From Roseateles koreensis (GTDB lineage: Bacteria > Pseudomonadota > Gammaproteobacteria > Burkholderiales > Burkholderiaceae_C): 64,000 nt of DNA. Both the position numbers and the translations under genes were made by a program. A model generated the notes under the pieces. That model was not told the origin of the DNA and ran no database searches. It saw only the letters and a list, made by a program, of their open reading frames with translations. The DNA is taken from positions 62,001 through 126,000 of the forward strand of contig NZ_JAQQXS010000014.1 in assembly GCF_028595305.1 (NCBI RefSeq), given 5' to 3'. Positions 41,299 through 50,292 of this stretch are shown piece after piece (within the stretch, counting starts at the first letter, position 1; each line of letters starts with the position of its first letter).

Positions 41299-42486
41299 AT
41301 GTTCCAACACGTCGAACCCTACGCCGGCGATCCGATCCTGAGCCTCAACGAGGCCTTCCAGAAAGACCCGCGTCCGGGCAAGATCAATCTGTCCATCGGC
41401 ATCTACTTTGATGACGATGGCCGCATCCCCATGCTCGATTCCGTGCGCCAGGCTGAACTGGCCGTGGTGGCTGAGGCGGGTGCGCGTCCCTACCTGCCAA
41501 TGGAAGGCGCGGCCAATTTCCGCGCCGCGGTGCAAGGCTTGTTGTTCGGCGAAGATAACCCCGTGCGTGAGCGCACCGTGACCATCCAGAGCGTGGGCTC
41601 CAGCGGCGGCCTCAAGGTGGGCGCCGATTTCATCAAGCGCTATTTTCCGGACAGCGCCATCTACGTGTCTGATCCCACCTGGGACAACCACCGTGCGGTG
41701 TTTGAGGGTTCGGGCGTGGAGGTCAAAACCTACCCGTATTACGACGCGGCTACCGGCGGCGTGCGTTTTTCCGCCATGCTGGCCGCCATCGACGCCCTGC
41801 CGCCCAAGAGCGTGGTGTTGCTGCACGCCTGCTGCCACAACCCCACGGGCGTCGACCTCACACCCATGCAATGGGATGAGCTGATCCCGGTGCTGAAAGC
41901 GCGTGAACTGTTGCCCTTCCTGGACCTGGCCTACCAAGGCTATGGCGACGGCATTGAAGAAGATGCCTTCGCTATTCGCGCCATGGCGGATGCCGGCCTG
42001 CCCTTCTTCGTGGCCAACAGCTTCTCCAAGAGCATGAGTTTGTATGGCGAGCGTTGTGGCGCTCTGAGCGTGGTGTGCCCCAACGCGGCGCAGGCCGTCA
42101 ATGTGCTGGGCCAACTGAAGTTTTTGATCCGCCGCAACTACTCCAACCCGCCTCTGCATGGCGGCCAGATCGTCGCCCGCGTGCTGAGCGATCCGGCCCT
42201 GCGCAGCCTGTGGGAAGGCGAGGTGACGGAAATGCGCGAGCGCATTCACGCCATGCGCAATGCCTTGTATGAAGTGCTGACGGCCAAGCTGCCGGGCCGC
42301 AATTTCGACTACTTCCTGACCCAGCGAGGCATGTTCAGCTACACCGGTCTGAGTGCCGAGCAGGTGGACCGCTTGAAGAACGAGTTTGCCGTCTATTTGG
42401 TGCGTTCGGGTCGCATGTGCGTGGCGGGGCTGAACAACAAGAACGTCGAGGCCACCGCCGCAGCTATGGCGGCCGTGCTGTCCTGA
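41299..42486 (+). CDS. Aromatic/aspartate-type aminotransferase (class I)
   Basis: The 395-residue PLP enzyme has the class I fold with [15 protein letters not shown] near the N-terminus, the CCHNPTGVD block and the PLP lysine in [17 protein letters not shown] (Lys about residue 245). This pattern fits TyrB/AspC-like amino-acid aminotransferases that use 2-oxoglutarate. ATG 41299 has CTGGAG eight bases upstream; the longer reading from 41134 overlaps queA. It lies 37 bp downstream of queA. Confidence 0.92.
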   Translation: MFQHVEPYAGDPILSLNEAFQKDPRPGKINLSIGIYFDDDGRIPMLDSVRQAELAVVAEAGARPYLPMEGAANFRAAVQGLLFGEDNPVRERTVTIQSVGSSGGLKVGADFIKRYFPDSAIYVSDPTWDNHRAVFEGSGVEVKTYPYYDAATGGVRFSAMLAAIDALPPKSVVLLHACCHNPTGVDLTPMQWDELIPVLKARELLPFLDLAYQGYGDGIEEDAFAIRAMADAGLPFFVANSFSKSMSLYGERCGALSVVCPNAAQAVNVLGQLKFLIRRNYSNPPLHGGQIVARVLSDPALRSLWEGEVTEMRERIHAMRNALYEVLTAKLPGRNFDYFLTQRGMFSYTGLSAEQVDRLKNEFAVYLVRSGRMCVAGLNNKNVEATAAAMAAVLS

Positions 42487-42508
42487 GCGCTGCATTGACG
42501 CTGCCCGC

Positions 42509-43390
42509 TTGAAACCCGTGCTGCCTGGCACCCTGAGCGAGCTGGACGGCTATCTGGCCGACTCCGAGGCGCGTTGGGGCGATGTCAGGCCCGGCTGCGA
42601 GAAGACCATCATCTGGGGCCCGCAAGGGCAGGTGAGGGCGCCCTGGGCGGTGGTGTATCTGCACGGCTTCACGGCCACCCGGCAAGAGTTGGCGCCGGTG
42701 CCCGAGCGGGTGGCCCAGGGCCTGGGCGGCCATGTGTTCTACACCCGTTTGAGCGGTCACGGCCGGCCCGCGCACGCCATGGAGCGCATGACCCTGCGCC
42801 AGTGGAAAGACGATGTGCGTGAGGCCTTGGCCATCGGCCGCCTGTTGGGCGAGCGCGTGCTGGTGATGGGCACCTCGACCGGCGCCACCCTGGCGGCCTG
42901 GGCGGCGCTGCGTGCGCCCGAGGCCCTGTCGGTGGCGGCGTGGGTCATGGTGTCGCCCAACTTTCGACCCAAAGACCCGTTGGCCGAATTGTTCAACTGG
43001 CGCCTGGGCCGCTGGTTGGTGGAATGGGTGCATGGCCGCCATATGGGCGGGCCGGCGCGCAGCGAGGCGCGGGCTAAATTCTGGACCACCCGCCACCCGA
43101 CCGTGGCCCTGGTGCCCATGATGACCCTGGTGGCGCAGCTGCGAACCCTGCGCTTCGAGCAGGTCCACACGCCTTTGCTGATGATGTACTCGCGCCGCGA
43201 CACGGTGATTCATGTGCCGGCGCTGCTGCGGGCGTTTGCGCGTTTTGGCAGTGTGCCCAAACGCCTGATCGACGTCGACTACAGCGAGAGCCCAGGCCAG
43301 CATGTGCTGGCGGGCGACATCGACGCGCCTTTGGCCACGCCTCGCGTGGTGTCTGAAATTTTGGCCTTCGCGCGCGGCCTCGGCGCTTGA
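42509..43390 (+). CDS. Alpha/beta-hydrolase
   Basis: The 293-residue cytosolic protein has an alpha/beta-hydrolase domain with YLHGFTATRQEL near the oxyanion turn, nucleophile Ser in MGTSTGATLA and a late His near SPGQHVLAG. Substrate unknown. The start is probably TTG 42509 (LKPVLPGTL) or GTG 42518; there is no ATG at the conserved start. It follows the aminotransferase by 22 bp and precedes arsC, in a closely packed plus-strand run. Confidence 0.85.
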   Translation: MKPVLPGTLSELDGYLADSEARWGDVRPGCEKTIIWGPQGQVRAPWAVVYLHGFTATRQELAPVPERVAQGLGGHVFYTRLSGHGRPAHAMERMTLRQWKDDVREALAIGRLLGERVLVMGTSTGATLAAWAALRAPEALSVAAWVMVSPNFRPKDPLAELFNWRLGRWLVEWVHGRHMGGPARSEARAKFWTTRHPTVALVPMMTLVAQLRTLRFEQVHTPLLMMYSRRDTVIHVPALLRAFARFGSVPKRLIDVDYSESPGQHVLAGDIDAPLATPRVVSEILAFARGLGA

Positions 43391-43429
43391 TTTTGAGCGT
43401 ATTTTTTGTGTATTTTGGGTCGACCCACC

Positions 43430-43837
43430 ATGTTCAACATCACCATTTATCACAACCCCTCCTGCGGCAGCTCGCGCAACACGCTGGCGCTGATCCGTGA
43501 AGCTGGCTACGAGCCGCAGGTGATCGAATACCTCAAGACCCCGCCGTCCCAAGCCACGCTGCGCCAGCTGGTGACCGATATGGGCATCACGGTGCGTGAG
43601 TTGCTGCGCGAGCGCGGCACGCCCTATGCCGAACTCGGCCTGGGCGAGGTGCATTGGACGGACGAGCAACTGCTCGACTTCATCGTGCAACATCCCATCT
43701 TGATGCACCGCCCCGTGGTGCAGACGCCTCTGGGGGCGAAGTTGTGTCGGCCTGCTGAAACCGTGCTGACGCTGCTGCCAGCCACCGCCAAAACGACCGG
43801 CAAGACGACCGTCAAATCCACCGGCGAGGCGGGCTGA
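43430..43837 (+). CDS. arsC: Glutaredoxin-dependent arsenate reductase
   Basis: The 135-residue product has the active-site segment HNPSCGSSRNT with the catalytic cysteine at position 12, and the family EVIEYLKTPP and LMHRPVV blocks, in which one of the conserved Arg residues lies. It reduces arsenate to arsenite. Some relatives (SpxA/YffB) are regulators, but the CxxS-like active site favours a reductase. The C-terminus ends in three 4-residue repeats (KTTG, KTTV, KSTG; 43790-43825), unusual for the family. No arsenite exporter is adjacent. Confidence 0.88.
   Translation: MFNITIYHNPSCGSSRNTLALIREAGYEPQVIEYLKTPPSQATLRQLVTDMGITVRELLRERGTPYAELGLGEVHWTDEQLLDFIVQHPILMHRPVVQTPLGAKLCRPAETVLTLLPATAKTTGKTTVKSTGEAG
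43790..43825 (+). repeat. 12-bp tandem repeat in the 3' end of arsC
   Basis: Three 12-base units encode KTTG, KTTV and KSTG at the C-terminus of ArsC. It is a small in-frame repeat that adds a Lys/Thr-rich tail beyond the normal end of the protein. Confidence 0.7.
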
Positions 43838-43839
43838 AC

Positions 43840-45330
43840 ATGGCGCGTGGCCTGGGGGCGATCGTCCTGAGTTTGGCCTTGGCGGGCTGTGCGCTGCCAC
43901 CGCTTCAATCGCCCTCGGCGCCGCATATCGCGCTGCCTCCCGAGCTGGCGGCGCTGCTGCAGCAAGCGCAATTGCCGGCCGAGTCGCTGGGCTTGGTCGC
44001 CGTACCGCTTGATCAGGAGCAAGGCGGTTGGCGTGTTCAGGCGGACGTGGCTTTTCGCCCGGCTTCCACCATCAAGCTGTTGACGGCGTTGGTGGCCCTT
44101 GATCAACTGGGCCCCAATGCCCGGGGCCGTACCGACTTGTTGACCGAGTCTGAGCCGCAGGGTGATGTTTTGCCAGGGGCGCTGTATCTGCGCGGCGGCG
44201 CCGACACAGATCTCGATTGGGGCGCTTTGTGGTGGATGCTGCGGCAGCTGCGCGAACAAGGCGCGCGCGAGATCCGAGGCGGGCTGGTGGTGGACCGCAC
44301 GCTATTTCAGCCCGCGCGGCCGGATCTGGGGGCGCCACCCTTCGACACCACCCCCGAGTACGCCTACAACGCCATCCCCGATGCCCTGGGCTTGAATGGC
44401 AACCTGGTCGACCTGGTGCTGCAGGCCGATGGCGACCGCTTGACGGCCCGCACCAGCCCTGCTTGGACCGGGCTGCAGGTGGATAGCACCGCCATGCGCC
44501 GGGTCGACCGCCCCTGTGAAGACTGGGCGGCCGGGTGGCAGAGCCCGGTCATCGCCCGCCGCTCGCTGCCCCCCGCGCTTGAGTCCAGCGCAAGCACGTC
44601 AACGGGCGATGTCATCGTTCAATTGCAGGGCGAATTTCCCCGCGGCTGCTCGGCAAGCTTCACGCTCAATGGGGTGGACCGCCAATGGCTGACCACCCAG
44701 GCCGTACGCCAAATCTGGACGGCATTGGGCGGCACGCTCTCGGGCCCGGTGCTCGAAGGGGCCACCCCGCCCCAGGCCCAAGTGCGTGTCAGTCACCTGA
44801 GCCGCCCGCTGGCAGACACCCTGCGCCAGATGCTCAAGCAGTCGGACAACGCCCTGGCGCGGCAGATCTATTTGCAACTGGGCAGCGGTGCTGAGGCCAC
44901 CGCAGCACCGACCACCCAAGCCGCCGCAGACCGGACGGTGCGCCAGTGGCTTGCCCGCCATCAGTTGGACGATCGCGGCTTGGTGCTGGACAACGGCTCG
45001 GGCTTGTCGCGAGCTGAGCGCCTCACACCGGCCTTGTTGGCGGCCTTGTTGCAACAGGCCTGGCACGGCCCGCACGCGCCGGAGCTGTTGGCCAGCCTGC
45101 CGGTTGCGGGCGTTGATGGCACGCTGCGCCGTCGCCTCAAGGGCACGCGTGCTGAAGGCTTGGCGCGCCTTAAGACCGGCAGCTTGCGCGACGTGGCGGC
45201 CCTGGCGGGCTTTGTTGATGACAGCCAAGGCCGCCCCTGGGTGCTGGTGGCTATCATCAACGACGAACAGGCGACGGCCCAGGGCCGTGCCGTACTGGAC
45301 GCAATCGTGCAATGGGTGGGGCGCCAATGA
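43840..45330 (+). CDS. dacB: D-alanyl-D-alanine carboxypeptidase/endopeptidase (PBP4 type)
   Basis: The 496-residue lipoprotein (LALAGCALP; Cys about residue 19) is a family S13 penicillin-binding protein that trims or cleaves peptidoglycan crosslinks in the periplasm. The three active-site motifs are visible: SxxK with Ser at residue 76 (ASTIKLL), SxN (SDNALARQ) and KTG (LKTGSLRDV). It begins 2 bp after arsC and its stop overlaps the start of the HlyD-type gene. Some S13 proteins are OM-anchored as this one appears. Confidence 0.93.
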   Translation: MARGLGAIVLSLALAGCALPPLQSPSAPHIALPPELAALLQQAQLPAESLGLVAVPLDQEQGGWRVQADVAFRPASTIKLLTALVALDQLGPNARGRTDLLTESEPQGDVLPGALYLRGGADTDLDWGALWWMLRQLREQGAREIRGGLVVDRTLFQPARPDLGAPPFDTTPEYAYNAIPDALGLNGNLVDLVLQADGDRLTARTSPAWTGLQVDSTAMRRVDRPCEDWAAGWQSPVIARRSLPPALESSASTSTGDVIVQLQGEFPRGCSASFTLNGVDRQWLTTQAVRQIWTALGGTLSGPVLEGATPPQAQVRVSHLSRPLADTLRQMLKQSDNALARQIYLQLGSGAEATAAPTTQAAADRTVRQWLARHQLDDRGLVLDNGSGLSRAERLTPALLAALLQQAWHGPHAPELLASLPVAGVDGTLRRRLKGTRAEGLARLKTGSLRDVAALAGFVDDSQGRPWVLVAIINDEQATAQGRAVLDAIVQWVGRQ

Positions 45331-46331
45331 CACATGACGTGCAATTCAAGCGGATATCGGCGTGCAGATCGGCGCATATCGGCACAGGGTTGATTGGCGC
45401 CGGGCTGCTGTGCCTGCTGGCCGCTTGCAAACCAGCCCCGCCCTCGGCCTGGGCGGGCTATGTTGAAGGGGAGCCGCTGTATCTTGCCGCGCCGGTGGCC
45501 GGGCGCCTGGCCGAGTTGCCCGTGCAGGTGGGCGACACCGTGGTGGCGCAGCAAGTGCTGTTCGTGTTGGAAGGCGCGGTGGAGCGGGCCGCTGATGCCG
45601 AAGCGCAAGCCCGTGCCGACAGCGCACGCGCCCAGCTGGCCGACGCTGGCAAAGGCCGCCGCCCGGAAGAATTGGCGGTGTCTGAGGCGCAATTGCGCCA
45701 GGCCCGCAGCGCCCGCGCCTTGGCACAGGCCGATTTGCAACGCCAGCAAGAATTGTTGACGCGCAACTTCGTCGCCCGGGCGGCGGTGGAAGACGCCCAG
45801 CTCAAGTTCGACCAAGCCCAGGCACGTGTGGGCGAGTTGGAAGCGGCCCTGAAAACCGCCCACCTGCCCGCCCGCGAGGACGAGCGTCAAAGCGCCCGTG
45901 AACTCGCGCTTGCCGCCGCGCGCTTGCGCGAGCAAAGCCAATGGCGTTTGTCGCAAACCCGCCAGAGCGCTCCCGAGGCCGGCGTGATCCAAGACGTGTT
46001 CTATCGCCCTGGTGAATGGGTGGCTGCCGGCCAGCCCGTGCTGGCGCTGCTCCCACCCGCCCGCCGCAAGGCACGCTTTTACGTGCCCGAAGCGCAGCTG
46101 GGCCGCCTGGCGCTGAAGCAAGCCGTTAGGCTCAGCTGCGACGGCTGCGGCGCCCCCATCGCCGCGCAAATCAGCTTCATCTCGGCACAGGCTGAATACA
46201 CGCCGCCGGTGATCTACTCGAACGAGCAACGCGCCAAGCTGGTGTTCATGGTCGAGGCGCGGCCCGTGCAGTTGCAGGATGCTGAGCGCCTGCACCCAGG
46301 CCAACCGATGGACGTGCGCGTTCAGCCATGA
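45327..46331 (+). CDS. HlyD-family membrane fusion lipoprotein (YhiI-like)
   Basis: The 334-residue product has a lipoprotein-type signal (LLCLLAACKP) and the membrane fusion protein layout: beta-barrel/lipoyl strand (AGRLAELPVQVGDTVVAQQ), a long helical hairpin (about 90-215, many Gln/Ala/Arg), a second lipoyl half (GVIQDVFYRPGEWVAAGQP) and a beta-barrel domain. It bridges an inner-membrane ABC exporter and an outer-membrane channel. The ATG overlaps the dacB stop, and the ATPase gene follows with overlap. Confidence 0.9.
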   Translation: MTHDVQFKRISACRSAHIGTGLIGAGLLCLLAACKPAPPSAWAGYVEGEPLYLAAPVAGRLAELPVQVGDTVVAQQVLFVLEGAVERAADAEAQARADSARAQLADAGKGRRPEELAVSEAQLRQARSARALAQADLQRQQELLTRNFVARAAVEDAQLKFDQAQARVGELEAALKTAHLPAREDERQSARELALAAARLREQSQWRLSQTRQSAPEAGVIQDVFYRPGEWVAAGQPVLALLPPARRKARFYVPEAQLGRLALKQAVRLSCDGCGAPIAAQISFISAQAEYTPPVIYSNEQRAKLVFMVEARPVQLQDAERLHPGQPMDVRVQP

Positions 46332-47305
46332 GCTTGAACATCGGCATGAGCGCAGCGCTTGATGCTGCACCCGGGGCTGAATGGGCCATCGACGTTCGCG
46401 GCCTGAGCAAGGTTTACGGCGGGCGCGCGGTGGTGGATGCCATTGATCTGCAAGTGGCGCCGGGCCGCATCTGCGGTTTTCTGGGCCCCAACGGCAGCGG
46501 CAAGACCACCACCATCCGCATGCTCTGCGGCCTGCTGACGCCGGATGCTGGCGAGGGCCAGTGCCTGGGGCTGGACTTTCGGCAGCATGCCGCTGCGATC
46601 AAGCGTCAGGTGGGCTATATGACGCAGAAGTTCGGGCTCTACGAGGACTTGTCGATCCGCGAGAACCTCGACTTCGTGGCGCGCTTGTTCGAGTTGCCCG
46701 ATCGCCGTGACACCGTCGACCAAGCCCTGGAGCGGCTCGGCCTGCAAAGCCGGGCGCACCAGCTGGCGGGCTCGCTTTCAGGGGGCTGGAAGCAACGCCT
46801 GTCTTTGGCCGCTTGCTTGCTGCATTCGCCCCGCCTGCTGCTGCTGGACGAGCCGACGGCGGGCGTGGACCCCAAGGCGCGCCGCGATTTTTGGGACGAA
46901 ATCCATCGGCTCGCCGACGAGGGCATCACCGTGTTGGTGTCCACGCACTATATGGACGAGGCCGAGCGCTGCCATGAGCTGGTGTACATCGCCTACGGCA
47001 AGATTCTGGCGCGTGGCAGCGAGGCGCAAATCATTGCCGACGCCGGGCTGCATGTGTGGTCTTTGTCGGGCCCGCATCTCGCCCCATGGGTGCCGGCGTT
47101 GAAAGCCGCCCCCGGCGTGCTCAGCGTCGCCGCCTTCGGCAATGCGCTGCATGTGGCCGCGCAAGACGAAGCATTGTTGATGCAGGCCCTGGGGCCGCTG
47201 CGCCAGCAGGTCGGCGTGCACTGTGAGCCGGCACGGGCCAATCTGGAAGATGTGTTCGTCAGCCTCATCGCCCGTGCGGCCGACAACTTCGGGGTGGCCG
47301 CGTGA
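46328..47305 (+). CDS. ABC exporter ATP-binding protein
   Basis: The 325-residue ATPase has Walker A (GPNGSGKTTTIRML), a Q-loop region, ABC signature (LSGGWKQRLSLA) and Walker B (LLLLDEPTAGVDP), followed by a C-terminal extension (about 235-325) seen in YhiH/RbbA-type and multidrug exporters. It overlaps the HlyD-type gene upstream and the permease downstream. Together the three genes make a complete three-part exporter, apart from the outer-membrane channel. Substrate unknown. Confidence 0.93.
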   Translation: MSLNIGMSAALDAAPGAEWAIDVRGLSKVYGGRAVVDAIDLQVAPGRICGFLGPNGSGKTTTIRMLCGLLTPDAGEGQCLGLDFRQHAAAIKRQVGYMTQKFGLYEDLSIRENLDFVARLFELPDRRDTVDQALERLGLQSRAHQLAGSLSGGWKQRLSLAACLLHSPRLLLLDEPTAGVDPKARRDFWDEIHRLADEGITVLVSTHYMDEAERCHELVYIAYGKILARGSEAQIIADAGLHVWSLSGPHLAPWVPALKAAPGVLSVAAFGNALHVAAQDEALLMQALGPLRQQVGVHCEPARANLEDVFVSLIARAADNFGVAA

Positions 47306-48489
47306 ACAGCGGGGTGAATGCGGCCCTCAAGGGCGCCGGGGCAGGCTCAACGGCCCATCAACGCTTTTCCTGGGCGCGGGTGTGGGCCATCTTCGTCAAG
47401 GAGTTCCAGCAGATGCTGCGCGACCGCCTGACCTTCGCCATGGCGGTAGGCGTGCCCATCATCCAGCTGATCTTGTTTGGCTACGCCATCAACACCGACC
47501 CCAAGAGTTTGCCGATGGCCGTGATCTCGCATGACACCGGCGTGATGGGGCGCAGCGTGTTGGGTGCCATGCAACAAACGGGTTATTTCAACGTGGTGGC
47601 AAGCCCGGCCAGCGAGCGCGAGGCGGACGAGCTGATGGAACGCGGCGAGGTGCAGTTCATCGTCGTTATCCCTGAGGGCTTTACCCGCCGTTTGATTCGC
47701 GGTGAGCGCCCCACCTTGCTGGTGCAGGCCGATGCCACCGATCCGGCTGCCGCTGGCAATGCGATTGCGGCCCTCTTGCAGCTGCGCGACACGGCACTGA
47801 GCCACGACTTGGTCGGCCCGCTGGCCGCCTTGCAGCCCCGGCCTGCGCCCTTTGATCTGCGCTTGCAAAAGCGCTACAACCCTGAGGGCCTGTCGCGTTA
47901 CAACATCGTGCCGGGCCTGATAGGCACCATTCTCACCATGACGCTGGTGATGCTCACCTCACTGGCCATGACCCGTGAGCGTGAACGCGGCACCATGGAA
48001 AACCTGCTTGCCACGCCCGTGCGCCCGGCAGAGGTGATGCTGGGCAAGATCCTGCCTTACGTGCTGATCGGCTATGTGCAGCTGACCGTCATCATGCTGG
48101 CGGCCTGGGCCCTGTTTGAGGTACCCATGCTGGGCAGCGTGCCGCTGCTGCTGGGCATGATCGGCGTGTTCATGTTGGCCAATCTGGGCGTGGGCTTCAC
48201 CTTCTCGACGCTGGCACGCAATCAGTTGCAGGCGATGCAGATGACCTTCTTTTTCTTTCTGCCGTCCATTTTGCTGTCGGGCTTTATGTTCCCGTTCCGG
48301 GGCATGCCGGTGTGGGCGCAACACCTGGGCGAGTTGCTGCCGCTGACGCACTTTTTACGCATCGTGCGGGCGATTTTGCTCAAGGGCAGTGGCGCGCAGG
48401 AGTTACTGCCCGAGCTGTGGCCCATGCTGGCCTTTCTGGCCGCCGCAGCCTTGCTGGGCTTGGCGCGGTACCGGCAGACCTTGGATTGA
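47302..48489 (+). CDS. ABC-2-type exporter permease (YhhJ-like)
   Basis: The 395-residue permease has one N-terminal membrane helix (about 35-55), a long periplasmic part (about 60-190) and five C-terminal helices, with PGLIGTILTMTLVMLTSLAMTRERERGTMENLLATP as the ABC2 hallmark region. It starts with GTG 47302 overlapping the ATPase stop. It completes the exporter encoded with the HlyD-type and ATPase genes. Confidence 0.92.
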   Translation: MNSGVNAALKGAGAGSTAHQRFSWARVWAIFVKEFQQMLRDRLTFAMAVGVPIIQLILFGYAINTDPKSLPMAVISHDTGVMGRSVLGAMQQTGYFNVVASPASEREADELMERGEVQFIVVIPEGFTRRLIRGERPTLLVQADATDPAAAGNAIAALLQLRDTALSHDLVGPLAALQPRPAPFDLRLQKRYNPEGLSRYNIVPGLIGTILTMTLVMLTSLAMTRERERGTMENLLATPVRPAEVMLGKILPYVLIGYVQLTVIMLAAWALFEVPMLGSVPLLLGMIGVFMLANLGVGFTFSTLARNQLQAMQMTFFFFLPSILLSGFMFPFRGMPVWAQHLGELLPLTHFLRIVRAILLKGSGAQELLPELWPMLAFLAAAALLGLARYRQTLD

Positions 48490-48524
48490 AAGGGGATGAT
48501 CCGCGCCCGACGTTGTTGCCTCAG

Positions 48525-50129
48525 TCAGTCCCGGTAAACGCCCTCGAAATCCACACTCCCGCTGGGCGACATCACGAAGCCGTGCACGTCCTTGCGCACC
48601 GGGACGTAGACGGTGGAGTGCGCCATAGTGATCCAGGGCCGTTCGCGTTTGAAGATCACTTGCGCCTCTTCGTAGAGTTTGTTGCGCCGTTGGGGATCGG
48701 TGCTAATGCGGGCCTCGTCGATCAGCTTTTCGAACGCCGGGTTGCAGAATTTGATGCCGCTGCGGTTGGAGGCGCAGCTGAGATTTGGCGTTAGGAATTC
48801 GTCGGCATCGCCGGTCTCGCCCGACCAGCCGCTCATGTAGACGCTGTGTTCGCCCTTGTTGGCACGCTTGAGGTACTCGCCCCACTCAAAGGTTTTGATG
48901 GTGGCCTTGACGCCGATGCGAGCCCAGTCCTGCTGAATCAGTTGCGCCATCAACTGGCCGTTGGGGTTAGTGGGGCGGCTCACGGGCAGCGCCCAAAGGT
49001 CGATGTCCAGACCCTTGGGGAAGCCCGCCTGAGCGAGCAATTGCCGCGCTCGCTCGGGGTTGTACTCGTTTTTCAGCTGGTGGTTGTAGCCCGGAATAGC
49101 CGGCGGAAAGGCGCTTACCGCCTGCATGGCATCGCCACGCGGAAACAACGCTTTGAAGATGGCTTGGCGGTCGATGGCGATGTCCAGCGCCTCGCGCACT
49201 TCGCGTTGATCGGTGGGCGGCTTTTTCAGATTGAAGGACAGGTAGGAGATGTTGAGCGCCTGCACCTTCATGACGTTCACGTCACTGCGCCCGTCGAAGG
49301 ACGACACGTCCACATCGCGCAGCGCCGCTGCCACCTGGCATTCACCCGCCAGCAGCTTGAGCACCCGCACCGTGGGTTCGCGGCTGATGCTGAAGATCAG
49401 CCCGGGCGAGACTTGCCCGGCGCGCCAGTAGTCGGGGTTGGCTTGCAGGCGCAGCACATTGTCTTTGGCGTAGGACTTGAAGCGGTACGGGCCCGTGCCC
49501 ACGGGCTGGTTGTTGATCTGGCTGGCGCGGCCTTGCTGAAGCAGTTGCGCACCGTACTCGGCCGATTGAATGCTGGCCCAGGCCATCGCCAGATTGGTGG
49601 CGAAGGTGATGTTGGGGTTGTGCAGGCGAAAGCGCACGGTGCGGTCGTCCACCCGGTCGATGCCGGCGAGCATGCGCGCCAGGCCCATGTTTTGCGGGTA
49701 GACGAAGGTGGCAGGAAAGGCTTTGTTGAACGGCGACTGCGGGTCGATGAAGCGCCCGAAGGTGAACATCACATCGTCCGCATTGAGCGTGCGCGTGGGG
49801 CTGAAATACGGCGTGGTGTGGAACTTCACGCCCTCGCGCAGGGTGAAGGTGAAGGTTTTCGCGTCGGCCGAGACCGACCAGCTCGACGCCAACACGGGCA
49901 CCAGCTCGGTCGTGCCGCGCTTGAAGCCCAGCAGGCCCTGAAACATCTGCCGGTTCGCGGTGTTGGTGCTGGCGCTGTCCCACAGGCCGGGATCAAAGCC
50001 CTCGGGGCTCGCGTCGGCGCAGTAAACCAGCGGCCGGGCCGCCAGGGCCGGGGCGGCGCTCAGTGCGGTGGCGATGCCCAAGATCAGGCACAGTTTCAGT
50101 TTCAGCCAGGGAAGGGGCGGGCGGCGCAT
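48525..50129 (-). CDS. Peptide-binding protein of a Dpp-type ABC importer
   Basis: The 534-residue periplasmic protein has a signal peptide (about 1-30, ending AARP) and the SBP_bac_5 fold: VYCADASPEGFDPGLWDSAS near the start, LREGVKFHTTPYFSPTRTLNADDVMFT, GTGPYRF and NGQLMAQLIQQDWARIGV. This fits peptide-binding proteins such as DppA. No permease is adjacent, but dppFDCB lie on the same strand 3-7 kb upstream. The start is uncertain: no good ribosome-binding site precedes ATG 50129, and an upstream in-frame start is possible. Confidence 0.88.
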   Translation of the reverse strand: MRRPPLPWLKLKLCLILGIATALSAAPALAARPLVYCADASPEGFDPGLWDSASTNTANRQMFQGLLGFKRGTTELVPVLASSWSVSADAKTFTFTLREGVKFHTTPYFSPTRTLNADDVMFTFGRFIDPQSPFNKAFPATFVYPQNMGLARMLAGIDRVDDRTVRFRLHNPNITFATNLAMAWASIQSAEYGAQLLQQGRASQINNQPVGTGPYRFKSYAKDNVLRLQANPDYWRAGQVSPGLIFSISREPTVRVLKLLAGECQVAAALRDVDVSSFDGRSDVNVMKVQALNISYLSFNLKKPPTDQREVREALDIAIDRQAIFKALFPRGDAMQAVSAFPPAIPGYNHQLKNEYNPERARQLLAQAGFPKGLDIDLWALPVSRPTNPNGQLMAQLIQQDWARIGVKATIKTFEWGEYLKRANKGEHSVYMSGWSGETGDADEFLTPNLSCASNRSGIKFCNPAFEKLIDEARISTDPQRRNKLYEEAQVIFKRERPWITMAHSTVYVPVRKDVHGFVMSPSGSVDFEGVYRD

Positions 50130-50245
50130 GGCGTGAGGAGGCAGGGTGATCGAGATCGCAGCGGCGGTGGGCGCGGCGCGTTTGAGGTCTACGGTGCCTT
50201 GAACGGCAGCCGCGTCAGTGTAAGTTCTTCGCTCAACGCGCCACC

Positions 50246-50275
50246 GGCCTGTTTGGGCCTGTTTGGGCCTGTTTG
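50246..50275. repeat. Three 10-bp tandem repeats
   Basis: The 10-base unit GGCCTGTTTG occurs three times without a gap, between the DUF2332 gene and the peptide-binding protein gene. One unit is close to one helical turn. No function is assigned. Confidence 0.75.
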
Positions 50276-50292
50276 GGTCGGCTTTGACGCTT

